From NCBI RefSeq assembly GCF_900060185.1, contig NZ_FIZY01000036.1, forward strand, positions 1-54,844: a DNA stretch of 54,844 bases, read 5' to 3'. The stretch is from Grimontia marina. Its GTDB lineage: Bacteria; Pseudomonadota; Gammaproteobacteria; Enterobacterales; Vibrionaceae. The notes below the pieces were generated by a model, which was not told where the DNA came from, ran no database searches, and saw only the letters and a list, made by a program, of their open reading frames with translations. The translations under genes were made by a program, and so were the position numbers. The number at the start of each line of letters is the position of its first letter. Positions within the stretch are counted from its first letter, which is position 1. Shown in pieces: positions 7,896 through 17,033 of the stretch.

Positions 7896-9068
7896 TCAGT
7901 TCACCAATTCCAGCCAAGGACGCTTCTGGCCTTCTTCTATTAACTCATCAACTCGGTCATAGGTACTGCTTTGATCTCGGCCCGAATTTTTGGCTTTAAA
8001 GAGAGCTTGATCTGCTTGTTCAAGAATCACAGATAGGTCGTCGTCCTTGCAAAGGCTGGTGCTAATTCCAATAGAGATTGTCACTTTCAGGGGCTCTGAC
8101 AAGCCTTCCACTTCGATCCGCATATCTCGAATAAGAGCCATAATCCGATTGGCAACATGTTGGGCGTTATCTGCGCTGCATTTTGGCAGAAAGAGAATAA
8201 ATTCTTCTCCGCCAAACCGTCCGAAAATGTCACTTTTACGCTGCGTTTCCTGAACCGCCTGAGTGAATGCTTGAAGCACAATATCCCCGGCATGATGGCC
8301 GTATCTGTCATTGACGCGTTTGAATCTATCTAGATCCATCAATAGTACAGAATAAGGACGCGACTTGGTTCGTGTATTTTCAAAATCCCGTTTGGCCAGC
8401 GTGAGAAGCATCCGGCGGTTGTAGATACCTGTGAGAGGATCTAGCGTCGCGTGTCGATAAAGTCTGAGCATCATGTGTAACTTGGAAGTCTGCGTCCAAA
8501 TGACCAGAAAGCCGATCACGGTCTGCAGCCAGTAAAGAGTAAACGTTTCGAAGGACAACAAAGCACCGCTCTGCGCATCAACATAAATTTGGGACACGGC
8601 GATAATTAGCATGACGCAAACTGACTCTTTCACTGTCAGGGGGAGAATGGTCAGGATCACCACATAAACAAAGGGAAGCAAGTTGTAGCAGTAACTGAAG
8701 GCATCAATACTGTGCGGATAACCTAGTGCATGGTTGGTCAGCATATAAAACAAATTTAGGCTGACAACAAGGGCAAAAATGGCATTTCGACAGGCATTGA
8801 GTGTGCTGCGTTGGCTTGTCAACCAACCAATGAAAAACAATACGGCAGAAAGCTTGAGACGGAGAATGGCAAGGGGAGCCGATGCTTGATCGAGAAGCAG
8901 GGCGTCAACAGGGATCCACAGAATGCACAATGCTGCCCACAGGTAGCAAAGGGCAACAATGCGGATACGCAAATAGGTTGCTCGGGTCGTACTAAAGGCT
9001 GATGCATGATGCTTGGCCGTTAGCAGTTCTCCCAACTGGGCTTTGTAATATGATAAGGACAATTCCAT
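7896..9068 (-). CDS. Membrane-bound diguanylate cyclase (GGDEF)
   Basis: A 390-aa protein with about six hydrophobic helices in residues 30-205 and a GGDEF domain from about 205 (DPLTGIYNRR) to 370. The active-site loop is RFGGEEF near residue 285, with a full inhibitory I-site RKSD five residues before it, so it should make c-di-GMP and be product-inhibited. LLMDLDRFKRVNDRYGHHAGD supplies the metal-binding Asp. The N-terminal membrane domain is not a recognised MASE type to me and is presumably the sensor. The ATG start has only a weak upstream GG-rich site. Confidence 0.9.
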   Translation of the reverse strand: MELSLSYYKAQLGELLTAKHHASAFSTTRATYLRIRIVALCYLWAALCILWIPVDALLLDQASAPLAILRLKLSAVLFFIGWLTSQRSTLNACRNAIFALVVSLNLFYMLTNHALGYPHSIDAFSYCYNLLPFVYVVILTILPLTVKESVCVMLIIAVSQIYVDAQSGALLSFETFTLYWLQTVIGFLVIWTQTSKLHMMLRLYRHATLDPLTGIYNRRMLLTLAKRDFENTRTKSRPYSVLLMDLDRFKRVNDRYGHHAGDIVLQAFTQAVQETQRKSDIFGRFGGEEFILFLPKCSADNAQHVANRIMALIRDMRIEVEGLSEPLKVTISIGISTSLCKDDDLSVILEQADQALFKAKNSGRDQSSTYDRVDELIEEGQKRPWLELVN

Positions 9069-9344
9069 ATCCCGGACGTGACTTCCTGCCTGTTGAAGTT
9101 TTAGGGTTTCTCAGAAAACTAACTGTTTTAGGGCAATATCTTGAACCACGTTCATATTTGCAGCTCCTATATAAAAACAGTTACATATTCATGCGGGTGA
9201 AAGCAAAATAATGGTCAATTTCTGTGAGCGTCTCAACATTTTAACGCACAAAAGGTATGGTTTTTATTCCCGAAAAATCTGAAAATTAAGAATTCAGAAC
9301 GTTTGGGTATATAATCGGTGCTCATTTGATCTGGGTGATAGTAG

Positions 9345-10019
9345 ATGTACGAGATTTTTAGCGCCGTAACGCTTGCTGGTGTGTTGGGGGCGCAAGCTGT
9401 TTTGACTTTAGTTCTGCTGAAAGGGGACATTTGTCCAGGGCAGCGAGGACGTTTGCATAAGGCTTTCTGGTTTTTGGTTGCAGGCTGGTCAATCACCATT
9501 CCTTTCTCGCCATTTTCAGCCTTACCTTTTATTACCCTAGGCTTTTTTTCCTTCCGTTCAAAGTCGGGTAAAACCCGCCAAACTGGCCCAGTTCCACTGT
9601 TGCATCTATCAAACGGTTTTGGCGTGTTGGCACTGCTGATGGCAGGTACCGAGCAAGGCTTGTTGGCAAGCTTAATGATGCTTTCTCAGGTTTTATTGGT
9701 AGGTGCCATCACTGCACATTGCCTGCTTGTTAGGGCACGTTCCCGTCTTCAGGCATTCCACCGTATCCTACCAGTGATTGGTGTTGTTGCGGCGATGCTT
9801 ACTGCAGTGACATTGGCGGTAAGCAGCATGATGCTGGAACCGGAAGTTGCTAATTCTCTTGTTAACTCGGTGCTGGTTAGTCTTGGATTGGCAATGGCTG
9901 GAGTGTTGGTTTGGGCTTCTCATCTACTCCACCAGACAACGCCACATATCGCACAGCTTTGTGTTTCACTGGTGGTGATCGGGTGCGCATCAGGCGTGGC
10001 ATTGTCGACGATGATCTAG
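9345..10019 (+). CDS. Conserved-type integral membrane protein, unknown function
   Basis: A 224-aa protein with about seven hydrophobic segments (for example AVTLAGVLGAQAVLTLVLL, GLLASLMMLSQVLLVGAITAHCLL, ILPVIGVVAAMLTAVTLAV, LCVSLVVIGCASGVAL). No catalytic or transport motif is visible. The start at ATG 9345 has GGGTGATAG upstream. It is a single gene with its own terminator at 10064. I do not recognise the family. The membrane nature is certain; any function would be a guess. Confidence 0.65.
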   Translation: MYEIFSAVTLAGVLGAQAVLTLVLLKGDICPGQRGRLHKAFWFLVAGWSITIPFSPFSALPFITLGFFSFRSKSGKTRQTGPVPLLHLSNGFGVLALLMAGTEQGLLASLMMLSQVLLVGAITAHCLLVRARSRLQAFHRILPVIGVVAAMLTAVTLAVSSMMLEPEVANSLVNSVLVSLGLAMAGVLVWASHLLHQTTPHIAQLCVSLVVIGCASGVALSTMI

Positions 10020-10063
10020 TTGGCGTGGAAGCCGGAAAACTGGCTGTCTCAGCAACAATAAAT

Positions 10064-10084
10064 AGGCACGTGAAGTGCCTTTTT
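10064..10084 (+). terminator. Rho-independent terminator
   Basis: AGGCAC and GTGCCT form a stem around a 5-nt loop and are followed by TTTTT. It lies 45 nt after the stop of the membrane-protein gene. Confidence 0.8.
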
Positions 10085-10156
10085 ATGGCCTGATTCTCTC
10101 TGGCGGGGGCAATAGTCGTTCTATGCTTTAGTTATGTATCCGCGAGGACTACCATC

Positions 10157-10351
10157 ATGGAAATACATAACCTTGCTCACCTCGATAGCGCCATTATGTA
10201 TGGCATTGTCAATGAAAAGCTTCGCCTCGAATGCTCTTCATTGGATGAATTAGTGTCACAATTTGATCTGGACTTACAGGAATTCCAAGCCAAAATCGAT
10301 GCCATGGGGTGCTACTACGATCCGTTGGTGAATCAACTTCGCCAGAAATAG
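10157..10351 (+). CDS. DUF4250 domain protein
   Basis: A 64-aa cytoplasmic protein: MEIHNLAHLDSAIMYGIVNEKLRLE followed by a helical region and GCYYDPLVNQLRQK. The pattern of an N-terminal D..I...IVN.KLR and a C-terminal G..YD matches DUF4250, a small family of unknown function widespread in vibrios and firmicutes. GAGGA lies about 10 nt before the ATG. It is followed at once by the structured repeat at 10364. Confidence 0.8.
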   Translation: MEIHNLAHLDSAIMYGIVNEKLRLECSSLDELVSQFDLDLQEFQAKIDAMGCYYDPLVNQLRQK

Positions 10352-10363
10352 TCCTTAGGGGGC

Positions 10364-10637
10364 TGTTGGTCTTTGGTGGTTAAATTTTGTTCTCGCTATA
10401 AGCGTTTTAGGCGCGGCGAGGTGTGTGCCACCTAGTCATTCTAAGCAAATACACCTCAACAAAGCATAAAACGCTTAGAGTACGGGACGCGCAGTCGAAC
10501 CCTTCGGGCAGCGTTTGTGGGGATTTTATGCAAGGCAGAGGCTTCGATGTGTAGCTCGCCTACATGAGAAGCTGATAACACAGCAGAAATTTCCCACAAA
10601 CGCTGCAAAAATCATCACCAAAGGCCAACAGACTCTA
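10364..10637. repeat. MITE-like element with nested inverted repeats (long copy)
   Basis: The outer arms are GCTGTTGGTCTTTGGTGGTT at the left and ATCACCAAAGGCCAACAGAC at the right, which are near-perfect reverse complements. Inside lie further stem pairs: TAAGCGTTTTA / TAAAACGCTTA, CAGCGTTTGTGGG / CCCACAAACGCTG, and GCTTC..TGTAG / CTACA..GAAGC. It fills the gap between the DUF4250 gene and the convergent metR. It contains no ORF. A shorter relative occurs at 20715-20770, which shows that it is a repeated element rather than a single-copy leader. Confidence 0.75.
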
Positions 10638-10640
10638 TAA

Positions 10641-11552
10641 CTATACGCGCTTGATTCCTTCCAGGTGCGTGTGGCACTGATTTCGGGCTGTAGAAAAGAA
10701 TGCCTGCAGGTAAGGACGCTGCGCCTCCTGGTTTCTTACGGCGGCAAACAAACGTCGCCATAGTCCTTTACCCAGCGGCCTGTCGACGACTAACCCTTGT
10801 CTTGAAAACTCACTGATTGCCCAATTGGGTAGCGCCGCCACACCAAGACCTGCCGTTACCATTTGAATCAGCATCAGGGTGTTATCTGCTGACTTAAAGT
10901 TGACGGGTTCTATGCCTGCTGGTTGCAAAAAGTGCTTAATCACATCCATTCTTTGGCGTTGAACCGGGTAGGTGAGCAATGTTTCACCGGCCAAATCTTC
11001 TGGCTCAATACGCTTTTTCTTTGCTAGCGGGTGGGTATCTGCCAACACCAATCGCATCTCGAAATCAAAGAGAGCTTCGTAGTGAATTTCGCTGCGCGGA
11101 GCGATATCTGAGGTAATCACTAAGTCTAGCTCGCCACCCGCAAGCGCGGGTAAAGGTTCAAAGCCAAACCCTGATGAGAAATCCAGCGTGACGAGAGGCC
11201 AGCTGATTTTGTATTCCTTGAGCGCGGGCATCAGCCATTGGAAACAGGAGTGGCACTCAATCGCCATGTGCAGCCGACCCTGAGCATCCTCTTTCAAAGC
11301 GGCTAGTTCGGTTTCTGCCTGAGCAAGTCTTGGCAGAACGTTATCCGCCAGTTTCAACAACACCTGACCCTCAGCAGTAAAACGTACCGGTCGGGTTTTA
11401 CGCAGAAACAATGGGGCACCAATGCGTTGCTCTAAGTCCTTCAATTGATGACTCAATGCGGATTGAGTCAGACACAATTGTGTGGCGGTTGAGGTCAGCG
11501 ACCCTGTATCTCTCAGAACCGCCAACGTACGTAAGTGTTTTACTTCTAGCAT
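10641..11552 (-). CDS. metR: Methionine-biosynthesis regulator MetR
   Basis: A 303-aa LysR-type activator close to E. coli MetR throughout: [46 protein letters not shown], effector region [14 protein letters not shown], and [24 protein letters not shown]. MetR normally activates metE, metH and related genes with homocysteine as co-effector. Here it is intact while the divergent metE is a pseudogene, so its remaining targets must lie elsewhere. It converges with the repeat element at 10364-10637, whose right arm nearly touches the stop codon. Confidence 0.95.
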   Translation of the reverse strand: MLEVKHLRTLAVLRDTGSLTSTATQLCLTQSALSHQLKDLEQRIGAPLFLRKTRPVRFTAEGQVLLKLADNVLPRLAQAETELAALKEDAQGRLHMAIECHSCFQWLMPALKEYKISWPLVTLDFSSGFGFEPLPALAGGELDLVITSDIAPRSEIHYEALFDFEMRLVLADTHPLAKKKRIEPEDLAGETLLTYPVQRQRMDVIKHFLQPAGIEPVNFKSADNTLMLIQMVTAGLGVAALPNWAISEFSRQGLVVDRPLGKGLWRRLFAAVRNQEAQRPYLQAFFSTARNQCHTHLEGIKRV

Positions 11553-11577
11553 GAATTTTTCTCAATATCAGATTGAG
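11552..11577. promoter_or_regulatory. Candidate MetR binding sites in the metR-metE divergent region
   Basis: TGAATTTTTCTCA (11552-11564) matches the known MetR pattern TGAA-N5-TTCA at 7 of 8 positions. CTCAAT-N5-ATTGAG (11561-11577) is a perfect dyad of the size LysR-type regulators bind. Both lie immediately upstream of metR, where autoregulation would be expected. The assignment is by consensus only. Confidence 0.5.
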
Positions 11578-11616
11578 CAATTTGAGTTTGTTTTATGCAC
11601 TCTAATGAATCAGTGT

Positions 11617-11640
11617 GGACATGTAAACATCTGGACGGCT
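11617..11640. promoter_or_regulatory. Three tandem MetJ-box-like octamers upstream of metE
   Basis: GGACATGT, AAACATCT and GGACGGCT follow each other without gaps. They match the MetJ octamer AGACGTCT at 5, 6 and 6 of 8 positions. Tandem imperfect boxes are how MetJ operators are built. They end 17 bp before the metE pseudogene start, so repression by MetJ with S-adenosylmethionine is inferred for the former promoter. Confidence 0.6.
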
Positions 11641-11657
11641 AAAAAAAGCAAAGTGCC

Positions 11658-12725
11658 ATGACCACAACGCATATTCTTGGTTACCCTCGTATTGGTAACA
11701 AACGTGAACTGAAATTTGCACTCGAGCATTACTGGAAAGGTGAAATCAGCCAACAGGGATTGCTTGATGTGGGTGCAACTATTCGCCATCAAAACTGGCA
11801 AATGCAAAAGGACGCAGACCTTTTGGTGACTTCGCTGGTACGACTAAGTACTGCAAACCAGTCTGACTTTAGGCCATATTCCAAAACGTCATCGCAATGG
11901 TCATCCGGATTTGGATACCTTGTTCCGCATTGCCCGTGGTAAAGCCCCTACGGGTTGCAGTTGTGCGGCATCAGACATGACGAAATGGTTTAATACCAAT
12001 TACCACTATATTGTTCCTGAATTCAAAAAAGATGATGAATTCAATCTGAGTTAGAGCCAAATTTTCGATGAGGTCAACGAGGCAAAAAGTCTGGCCACAA
12101 AGTAAAGCCTGTTATTATGGAGCCAATTTCTTATCTCTATCTGGGTAAAGAAAAGGAATCAGGCTTTAACCGTCTGGATCTGCTTCCTCGTCTACTTTCC
12201 GTTTATCAGAAGATTTTTACCAAGTTTAAAGCGCTAGGTGTTGAGTGGGTGCAGATTGATCGGCCATCCGTGAGGGCATGCCGCTAAAGGCGAGTGATTG
12301 GAAAACCTATCTGGATTGGGCGGTGAATGCATTTAAGGTCTCTGCAGCAAGTGCGGCATCGGATACACAGATACACACTCATATGTGTTACAGCGAGTTC
12401 AATGACATCATTGAATCGGTTGCAGCGCTCGGCGCAAATGTCATTACCATCGAAACCTCGCTCTGACATGGAGTTACTGCAGGCTTTCGAAGAATTCGCT
12501 CACCCGAATGAAATTGGCCCGGTTGTGTATTACATCCACTCGCCAAACATTCCCTCGGTAGAAAGCATTGTCGGGCTGCTAGAAAAAGCGCGTAAAACGA
12601 TTCCTGAACAGCGTTTGTGGGTGAATCCAGATTGTGGCTTGAAAACTCGCAACTGGACAGAAGTTGAAGCTGCATTGACCAATTTGGTCGAAGCTGCAAG
12701 AAATGTTCGTGCCACTGCCCAATAA
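11658..12725 (+). pseudogene. metE: Decayed metE (cobalamin-independent methionine synthase)
   Basis: The start [28 protein letters not shown] and the end [22 protein letters not shown] are clearly MetE, but only about 1.07 kb remains of roughly 2.3 kb. Frameshifts scatter the protein over three frames: GDFA.. near 11835, [16 protein letters not shown] near 11978-12025, [17 protein letters not shown] near 12125, [11 protein letters not shown] near 12269, and [12 protein letters not shown] from 12466. In-frame stops occur at about 12052 and elsewhere. An internal deletion joins the N-half site EWVQID (about 12245-12262) to the C-half sequence IREGMPL. The HMC and C zinc-ligand segments survive, but the gene cannot make enzyme. 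Confidence 0.95.
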
Positions 12726-12736
12726 TCCTATTAAGC

Positions 12737-12770
12737 AAAAATCCGAACCTGAATCCTGGTTCGGATTTTT
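12737..12770 (+). terminator. Rho-independent terminator of former metE
   Basis: AAAAATCCGAACC and GGTTCGGATTTTT form a 13-bp stem with an 8-nt loop and a terminal T-run. It is intact although the gene before it is dead, consistent with fairly recent decay. Confidence 0.9.
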
Positions 12771-12871
12771 CGTATTTATACCATCGAGTTTCCCGTATCG
12801 AACGCCCAATGCTGGCGGGATCTAAGATTATGTTCAACAATTAGTTAACACATAACAGGGACGATGAAGGG

Positions 12872-14479
12872 ATGGCGAAGCGGGTTTTATATTCAACGAT
12901 ACTTACAGTCTTTGTTGGGCTGTTTTTTTCGTTCCTGGCTGCCATGTCTTTGTATCAGTCAGAACGACAGTCTATCGAACATGAAATCCAGAAAGATGTA
13001 GAGAATGCAGCGCTTTCGCTTGGACGTGAGCTTAACATCGGTATCGAGCTCATGTATGCCTTGAGAAATCAGATTGTGATGGATGAAGGCATTAATGAAA
13101 ATGTGTTTGTTAGCCTTTCTCAGGCCGTCATGGATAGACACCCTAACATCCATGCAATGGAGTGGGCAGAAGTTGTCAACGAAAGCGATCGGGAACTCTA
13201 TGAAGCAGAAGCTGCGTTGGAATTTGCCTTGTTTGAAATAGTCGAACTCAATGAGGAAGGTAATCTTGTTTCTGCCGTTCAACGCAATCGCTACTTCCCC
13301 GTCAGGTACATCCATCCTTATGAACTAAACCAAAACGTGTTGGGGTTTGATCTGGCATCCCGTCCTTCAATGAAGGACGCGCTGGAAATGAGTTGGTACC
13401 GAGGCGTACCCATTGCCACGCCTGCGATTCGCCTAAAAAGGGAATTTGAAGATCACAGTGGCTTTTTGATGTTGTTACCAGTGTTTTTTGGCGATCCTGA
13501 AACAGATGCAGACAGGGAAGACGCGTTACGTGGATTCTTGGTTGCTCTGTTTGATGTGTCCGATATCTTCGACTTGGCGATTAACAACACGGTTAAAGAA
13601 TCGATTAATCTCGAGCTGGTGGATAAAGGCTTATCAGAGCAAAGTGATGTGATTTTTTCCAACGTCGTGGACTTGGGAGAGCCGCCCGTGGAAGCTTTGA
13701 CGTATGAGTCTGACCCGATTTTCTTTGCCGGCCGCGAGTGGTCGTTGCGTGGTACACCTTCTGCTTCCTACGTTCATTCACGAATGAGCATTTTCCCGCA
13801 CCTTATTTTCTTTATCGGTGTGTTGATATTTTCCCTACTTGCCTACCTATTGTACATGCTGCAACACCGCGCCTTGACGATTCAAAGGCGTGTGGATGAG
13901 AAAACACGAGAGCTTAGAGACGCGAATAAGAAGCTGGAAAAACTTTCCAAAAGTGACGGGCTCACAGGGTATTACAACCGCGATTATTTCGAGCAGACTG
14001 TGGAAGCAGAAGTCCGCCGGACTCAAAGGGATAATCTCTATATCAGCCTGATGATCATTGAAATTGACAATATGTCGAAGTACAACGCTAAACATGGCAG
14101 GGTGGCGGGTGACAAAGCGATACGCCTTATCGGCTCGGCGATTTCAGATACGATGAAGCGTCCCGGTGACTTGCTTGCCCGCTACAGCGGAGAAGCATTT
14201 GCCGTGCTTATGCCTAACACCAAAGATGGCGGGCCTTTGGCAGAGGCTTGTATAGAAGCAGTAAAAATCTTGCGGCTACCATTCGATAAAGAAGTGGGCT
14301 CTCAGATTATTTCTATTTCGATAGGTGGTGTCACTATCAATGATGCAAGGTCATTAGAAGTGTCTAAGGTGTTGGCCTATGGTGAGATAGCACTGGGGAA
14401 AGCCGTGGCCGAGGGAAGAGGTAAATTTCACTGGGTTTATATTCCCGAAACCATTCAGCCTCCCGGAGGAGGCTTTTAG
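12872..14479 (+). CDS. CHASE-type sensor with degenerate GGDEF domain
   Basis: A 535-aa protein. A first membrane helix (residues 5-27) is followed by an extracytoplasmic domain to about 305 with CHASE-like wording (HPNIHAMEWAEVV, GFDLASRPSMKDALEMS, IATPAIRL..GFLMLLPVFF), a second helix at about 310-332, a short coiled coil and a GGDEF domain from about 365. The active-site loop is SGEAF at 439-443 instead of GG(D/E)EF, so the second acidic residue is Ala and cyclase activity is doubtful. The I-site RPGD (430-433) is intact, which would suit a c-di-GMP-binding receptor. The start has GATGAAGGG directly upstream. Confidence 0.88.
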   Translation: MAKRVLYSTILTVFVGLFFSFLAAMSLYQSERQSIEHEIQKDVENAALSLGRELNIGIELMYALRNQIVMDEGINENVFVSLSQAVMDRHPNIHAMEWAEVVNESDRELYEAEAALEFALFEIVELNEEGNLVSAVQRNRYFPVRYIHPYELNQNVLGFDLASRPSMKDALEMSWYRGVPIATPAIRLKREFEDHSGFLMLLPVFFGDPETDADREDALRGFLVALFDVSDIFDLAINNTVKESINLELVDKGLSEQSDVIFSNVVDLGEPPVEALTYESDPIFFAGREWSLRGTPSASYVHSRMSIFPHLIFFIGVLIFSLLAYLLYMLQHRALTIQRRVDEKTRELRDANKKLEKLSKSDGLTGYYNRDYFEQTVEAEVRRTQRDNLYISLMIIEIDNMSKYNAKHGRVAGDKAIRLIGSAISDTMKRPGDLLARYSGEAFAVLMPNTKDGGPLAEACIEAVKILRLPFDKEVGSQIISISIGGVTINDARSLEVSKVLAYGEIALGKAVAEGRGKFHWVYIPETIQPPGGGF

Positions 14480-14508
14480 AAACACCCGAAGTCGCTTACC
14501 GGGTGTTT
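14480..14508. terminator. Hairpin between convergent genes
   Basis: AAACACCCG and CGGGTGTTT form a 9-bp stem with an 11-nt loop, right after the GGDEF-gene stop and 20 bp before the META lipoprotein stop. No long T-run is present, so it is a weak or bidirectional terminator candidate. Confidence 0.6.
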
Positions 14509-14527
14509 GAATCACTGGTTAGTGGGA

Positions 14528-14974
14528 TTAATTCACCCAGTCACGCAGTTGGAAAGACAATACGTGCTCGCCGTTTTCCAAAACCAGAGTTTGTTTGGTC
14601 AGCGTCACATCACTCCAATCGCTCAACACATTCGTCATGACACCTTCCAGTTTCATTGCTGGTTCAGGGCACGCCATCATGGTGCTTGCCATTTTGTCGA
14701 TGCGGAATTTGTCGCCTTTCAGCTCTCCTTGACCAAAGTAGCGGTTACAACCACCATGGCCATTTGCAGTGAATGACTCACCAATTTCGAGGCTAGGTGC
14801 TGCAAAGCCTTCTGGCAGGTTCAGTGGTTGACCATCAACGCTTTCTAAAACCCAGTTGTGGTGCTGCATGTTTGCCTTAGACACTTCCATTGCGTCACCT
14901 TTGCCCGAAGTGCTGGTTGCACAGCCTGCCAGAATTGCTGGTGCGATCAGCATTGCGATTGCCATCTTTTTCAT
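14528..14974 (-). CDS. META-domain lipoprotein (HslJ-like)
   Basis: A 148-aa protein. MKKMAIAMLIAPAILAGC is a lipoprotein signal with lipobox LAGC, so the mature protein begins at Cys18 and is membrane-anchored in the periplasm. The rest is a META domain: WVLESVDGQPL, SFTANGHGGCNRYFGQGEL, MASTMMACPEPAMKLE. HslJ-like proteins are linked to heat and novobiocin resistance in E. coli; the molecular role is unknown. The ATG at 14974 is preferred over the upstream TTG because GGAG sits 6 nt before it. It is monocistronic. Confidence 0.88.
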   Translation of the reverse strand: MKKMAIAMLIAPAILAGCATSTSGKGDAMEVSKANMQHHNWVLESVDGQPLNLPEGFAAPSLEIGESFTANGHGGCNRYFGQGELKGDKFRIDKMASTMMACPEPAMKLEGVMTNVLSDWSDVTLTKQTLVLENGEHVLSFQLRDWVN

Positions 14975-15381
14975 TATCAACTCCAGATTGATCTCTGAGT
15001 GTTTCTACATTTCGTCACGTAGAGACAGCGCCTGATTGGCTTGGTTCAATATTTTGGTTTCGCGATTATTATGAATCTTAGTTGCTTAGCAAGTCAGAAA
15101 TCTGTCAAATCAGTACTAAATTGTGGAACTTGGACAAGGTTTGTTCGTTTTAAGAATTGTCTCAACGATTTGTTAACCTAAAGATCGATATTTTATAAAT
15201 ATCAGCCAGTTGGATCTGGTGGATTTTTAACGCAGAAATAAAAAATCCCCCGCTAGACGGGGGAATAATCCATCGCGATTGTTATACCAAAACAACCTGA
15301 AGATGCTCGTATTCAGAGGTCATTAATGCGTTCAATTCGAGGCAAATTTCATGAGGAATAGTCGTTCTATTTCCGTGGCTT
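14975..15381. other. Intergenic region between lipoprotein gene and pstB
   Basis: About 400 bp without a gene. It contains the promoter area of the minus-strand lipoprotein gene's upstream side, the pst terminator at 15238-15264, and a 117-bp stretch between that terminator and the pstB stop. That stretch includes a 14-mer, AATAGTCGTTCTAT (15357-15370), also found at 10111-10124. Nothing else is recognised. Confidence 0.4.
15238..15264 (-). terminator. Rho-independent terminator of the pst operon
   Basis: On the minus strand CCCCCGTCTAGCGGGGG is followed by ATTTTTTATTT. It lies about 120 nt downstream of pstB and is the first strong terminator after it. Confidence 0.85.
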
Positions 15382-16164
15382 TTAACCAAAATCGCCGTTT
15401 ACATAACCACGGGTGCGATCGTCACGAGGATTGGCAAACAGATTAGCGGTTTCGTCATGTTCTACCAATTCGCCCATAAGGAAGAAGGCAGTGCGGTCAG
15501 AAATACGACGCGCTTGTTGCATGGAGTGTGTCACGATGACGATGGTGTAATTCTTCTTAAGCTCTTCCATCAAATCTTCGATTTTCTTGGTGGCGATAGG
15601 GTCGAGCGCTGAGGTTGGTTCGTCCATTAGAATCACCTCAGGCTCCATGGCAATGGTGCGGGCAATACACAAACGTTGCTGCTGGCCGCCAGAAAGGCCG
15701 AAAGCGTGGGACTTGAGGCGGTCTTTTACTTCATCCCAAAGTGCTGCACCACGCAGGCTTTTCTCAACCACTTCATCCAGTCTTTTCTTGTCAGTCACGC
15801 CCTGAGCGCGAAGACCGTACGCCACGTTGTCATAGATGCTCATGGGGAATGGATTTGGCTTTTGAAATACCATTCCCACCTTGATGCGGAGACTGGCAAT
15901 ATCGATGTTGCCGTAAACGTTCTCGCTGTCCATATCCAAGCGACCGTTAATTTTTACACCTTCAATTAAATCATTCATTCGGTTCAGGCAACGCAGCAGT
16001 GTTGATTTGCCGCAGCCAGAAGGGCCAATCAGTGCTGTGACTTTTTTAATTGGGATAGGCAGGGAAATATCTTTTAAGGCGTGGTTTGCGCCGTTGTTAT
16101 AAAACAGGTTCAGGTTTTCGATATCGAATTTGTTTGCTGTGCTCATTGCAGTTGCAGTCATCAT
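15382..16164 (-). CDS. pstB: Phosphate ABC transporter ATPase PstB
   Basis: A 260-aa ATPase that drives high-affinity phosphate uptake with PstC/PstA. Walker A is GPSGCGKST, the signature is [13 protein letters not shown], Walker B is [13 protein letters not shown], and the H-loop is [31 protein letters not shown] is diagnostic of PstB. GGGAGAG precedes the ATG. It is the last gene of pstSCAB; the usual phoU is absent, the operon ending in a terminator instead. Confidence 0.97.
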   Translation of the reverse strand: MMTATAMSTANKFDIENLNLFYNNGANHALKDISLPIPIKKVTALIGPSGCGKSTLLRCLNRMNDLIEGVKINGRLDMDSENVYGNIDIASLRIKVGMVFQKPNPFPMSIYDNVAYGLRAQGVTDKKRLDEVVEKSLRGAALWDEVKDRLKSHAFGLSGGQQQRLCIARTIAMEPEVILMDEPTSALDPIATKKIEDLMEELKKNYTIVIVTHSMQQARRISDRTAFFLMGELVEHDETANLFANPRDDRTRGYVNGDFG

Positions 16165-16181
16165 TGTGTTCTCTCCCGGGC

Positions 16182-17033
16182 TCAGTAAGTGGCCTTGCTA
16201 AATTTGCTGGCGATAATCTTGGTCAGCATGTTGATAAACAGCACGACAACAATCAGCACTGTCGCGGTGGCATACGCCTGGTTCCATTCGTGAATGGTGT
16301 AGAGCTCCTGGGTTAATTTGTAGAGGTGTACGGTTAATGTGCGGCCTGAATCCAGCGCACTTTCTGGGATACGTGCGACCATACCTGCTGTCAGAAATAC
16401 CGGTGCAGATTCGCCAATTACCCGGCCTACACTCAAAATGATGGAAGTAACAATACCCGGCATGGCACTCGGTAGAATCAGTTTCCAGATAGTGTAGATT
16501 TTCGATGCGCCCAGACCATACGAGCCTTCTCGATAGGTTTGAGGCACTGCCATCAGCGCTTCTTCTGTGGTACGGATAATCACTGGCAGAATAAGAATGC
16601 TCAGCGTCAGTGCGCCAGACAGAATGGAGAAGCCAAGGCCAAGCACAGCAACAAAAAATGTCATACCAAACAAGCCGAAGATGATAGACGGGATACCCGC
16701 CAGAGATTCGGTGCAGAAGCGAATGACTTTCACGAGACGGCTGCCGACTTTCGCGTACTCAGTCAGATAAATTGCAGTCATGATGCCGATAGGGGCGGCG
16801 ATAGCGATAGATGCGATAACCATATAAATGGTGGAGACAATCATCGGCCAGATACCTGATTTTTCGCCAATGCGGGTGTAATCACTGGTGATAAATGACC
16901 AGTCCACATATTGAAGGCCATTGCTCAGGATGTACCAGATAATCCAGAATAGGAAACCCACGGTCATTGCTGCTGCGCCCCAAACGGTAACCAGTGAAAT
17001 TTTGTCTTTCATTTGACGGGTCAACATGGTCAT
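16182..17033 (-). CDS. pstA: Phosphate ABC transporter permease PstA
   Basis: A 283-aa inner-membrane permease with six helices and the binding-protein-dependent transport loop [37 protein letters not shown]. The ATG overlaps the pstC stop (TAATG), suggesting translational coupling. An alternative ATG two codons later (17027) has better spacing from GAGG. It pairs with PstC to form the phosphate channel. Confidence 0.96.
   Translation of the reverse strand: MTMLTRQMKDKISLVTVWGAAAMTVGFLFWIIWYILSNGLQYVDWSFITSDYTRIGEKSGIWPMIVSTIYMVIASIAIAAPIGIMTAIYLTEYAKVGSRLVKVIRFCTESLAGIPSIIFGLFGMTFFVAVLGLGFSILSGALTLSILILPVIIRTTEEALMAVPQTYREGSYGLGASKIYTIWKLILPSAMPGIVTSIILSVGRVIGESAPVFLTAGMVARIPESALDSGRTLTVHLYKLTQELYTIHEWNQAYATATVLIVVVLFINMLTKIIASKFSKATY

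Noticed and set aside
10364-10637. Integron attC (VCR) site
   Set aside because: The structured repeat lacks the attC core sites and cassette context; its outer arms do not fit.
12388-12840. 150-aa minus-strand ORF inside the metE remnant
   Set aside because: It is a shadow of the former metE coding strand and also covers its terminator.
16539-16859. 106-aa plus-strand ORF rich in His and Cys
   Set aside because: Antisense to pstA and without RBS.
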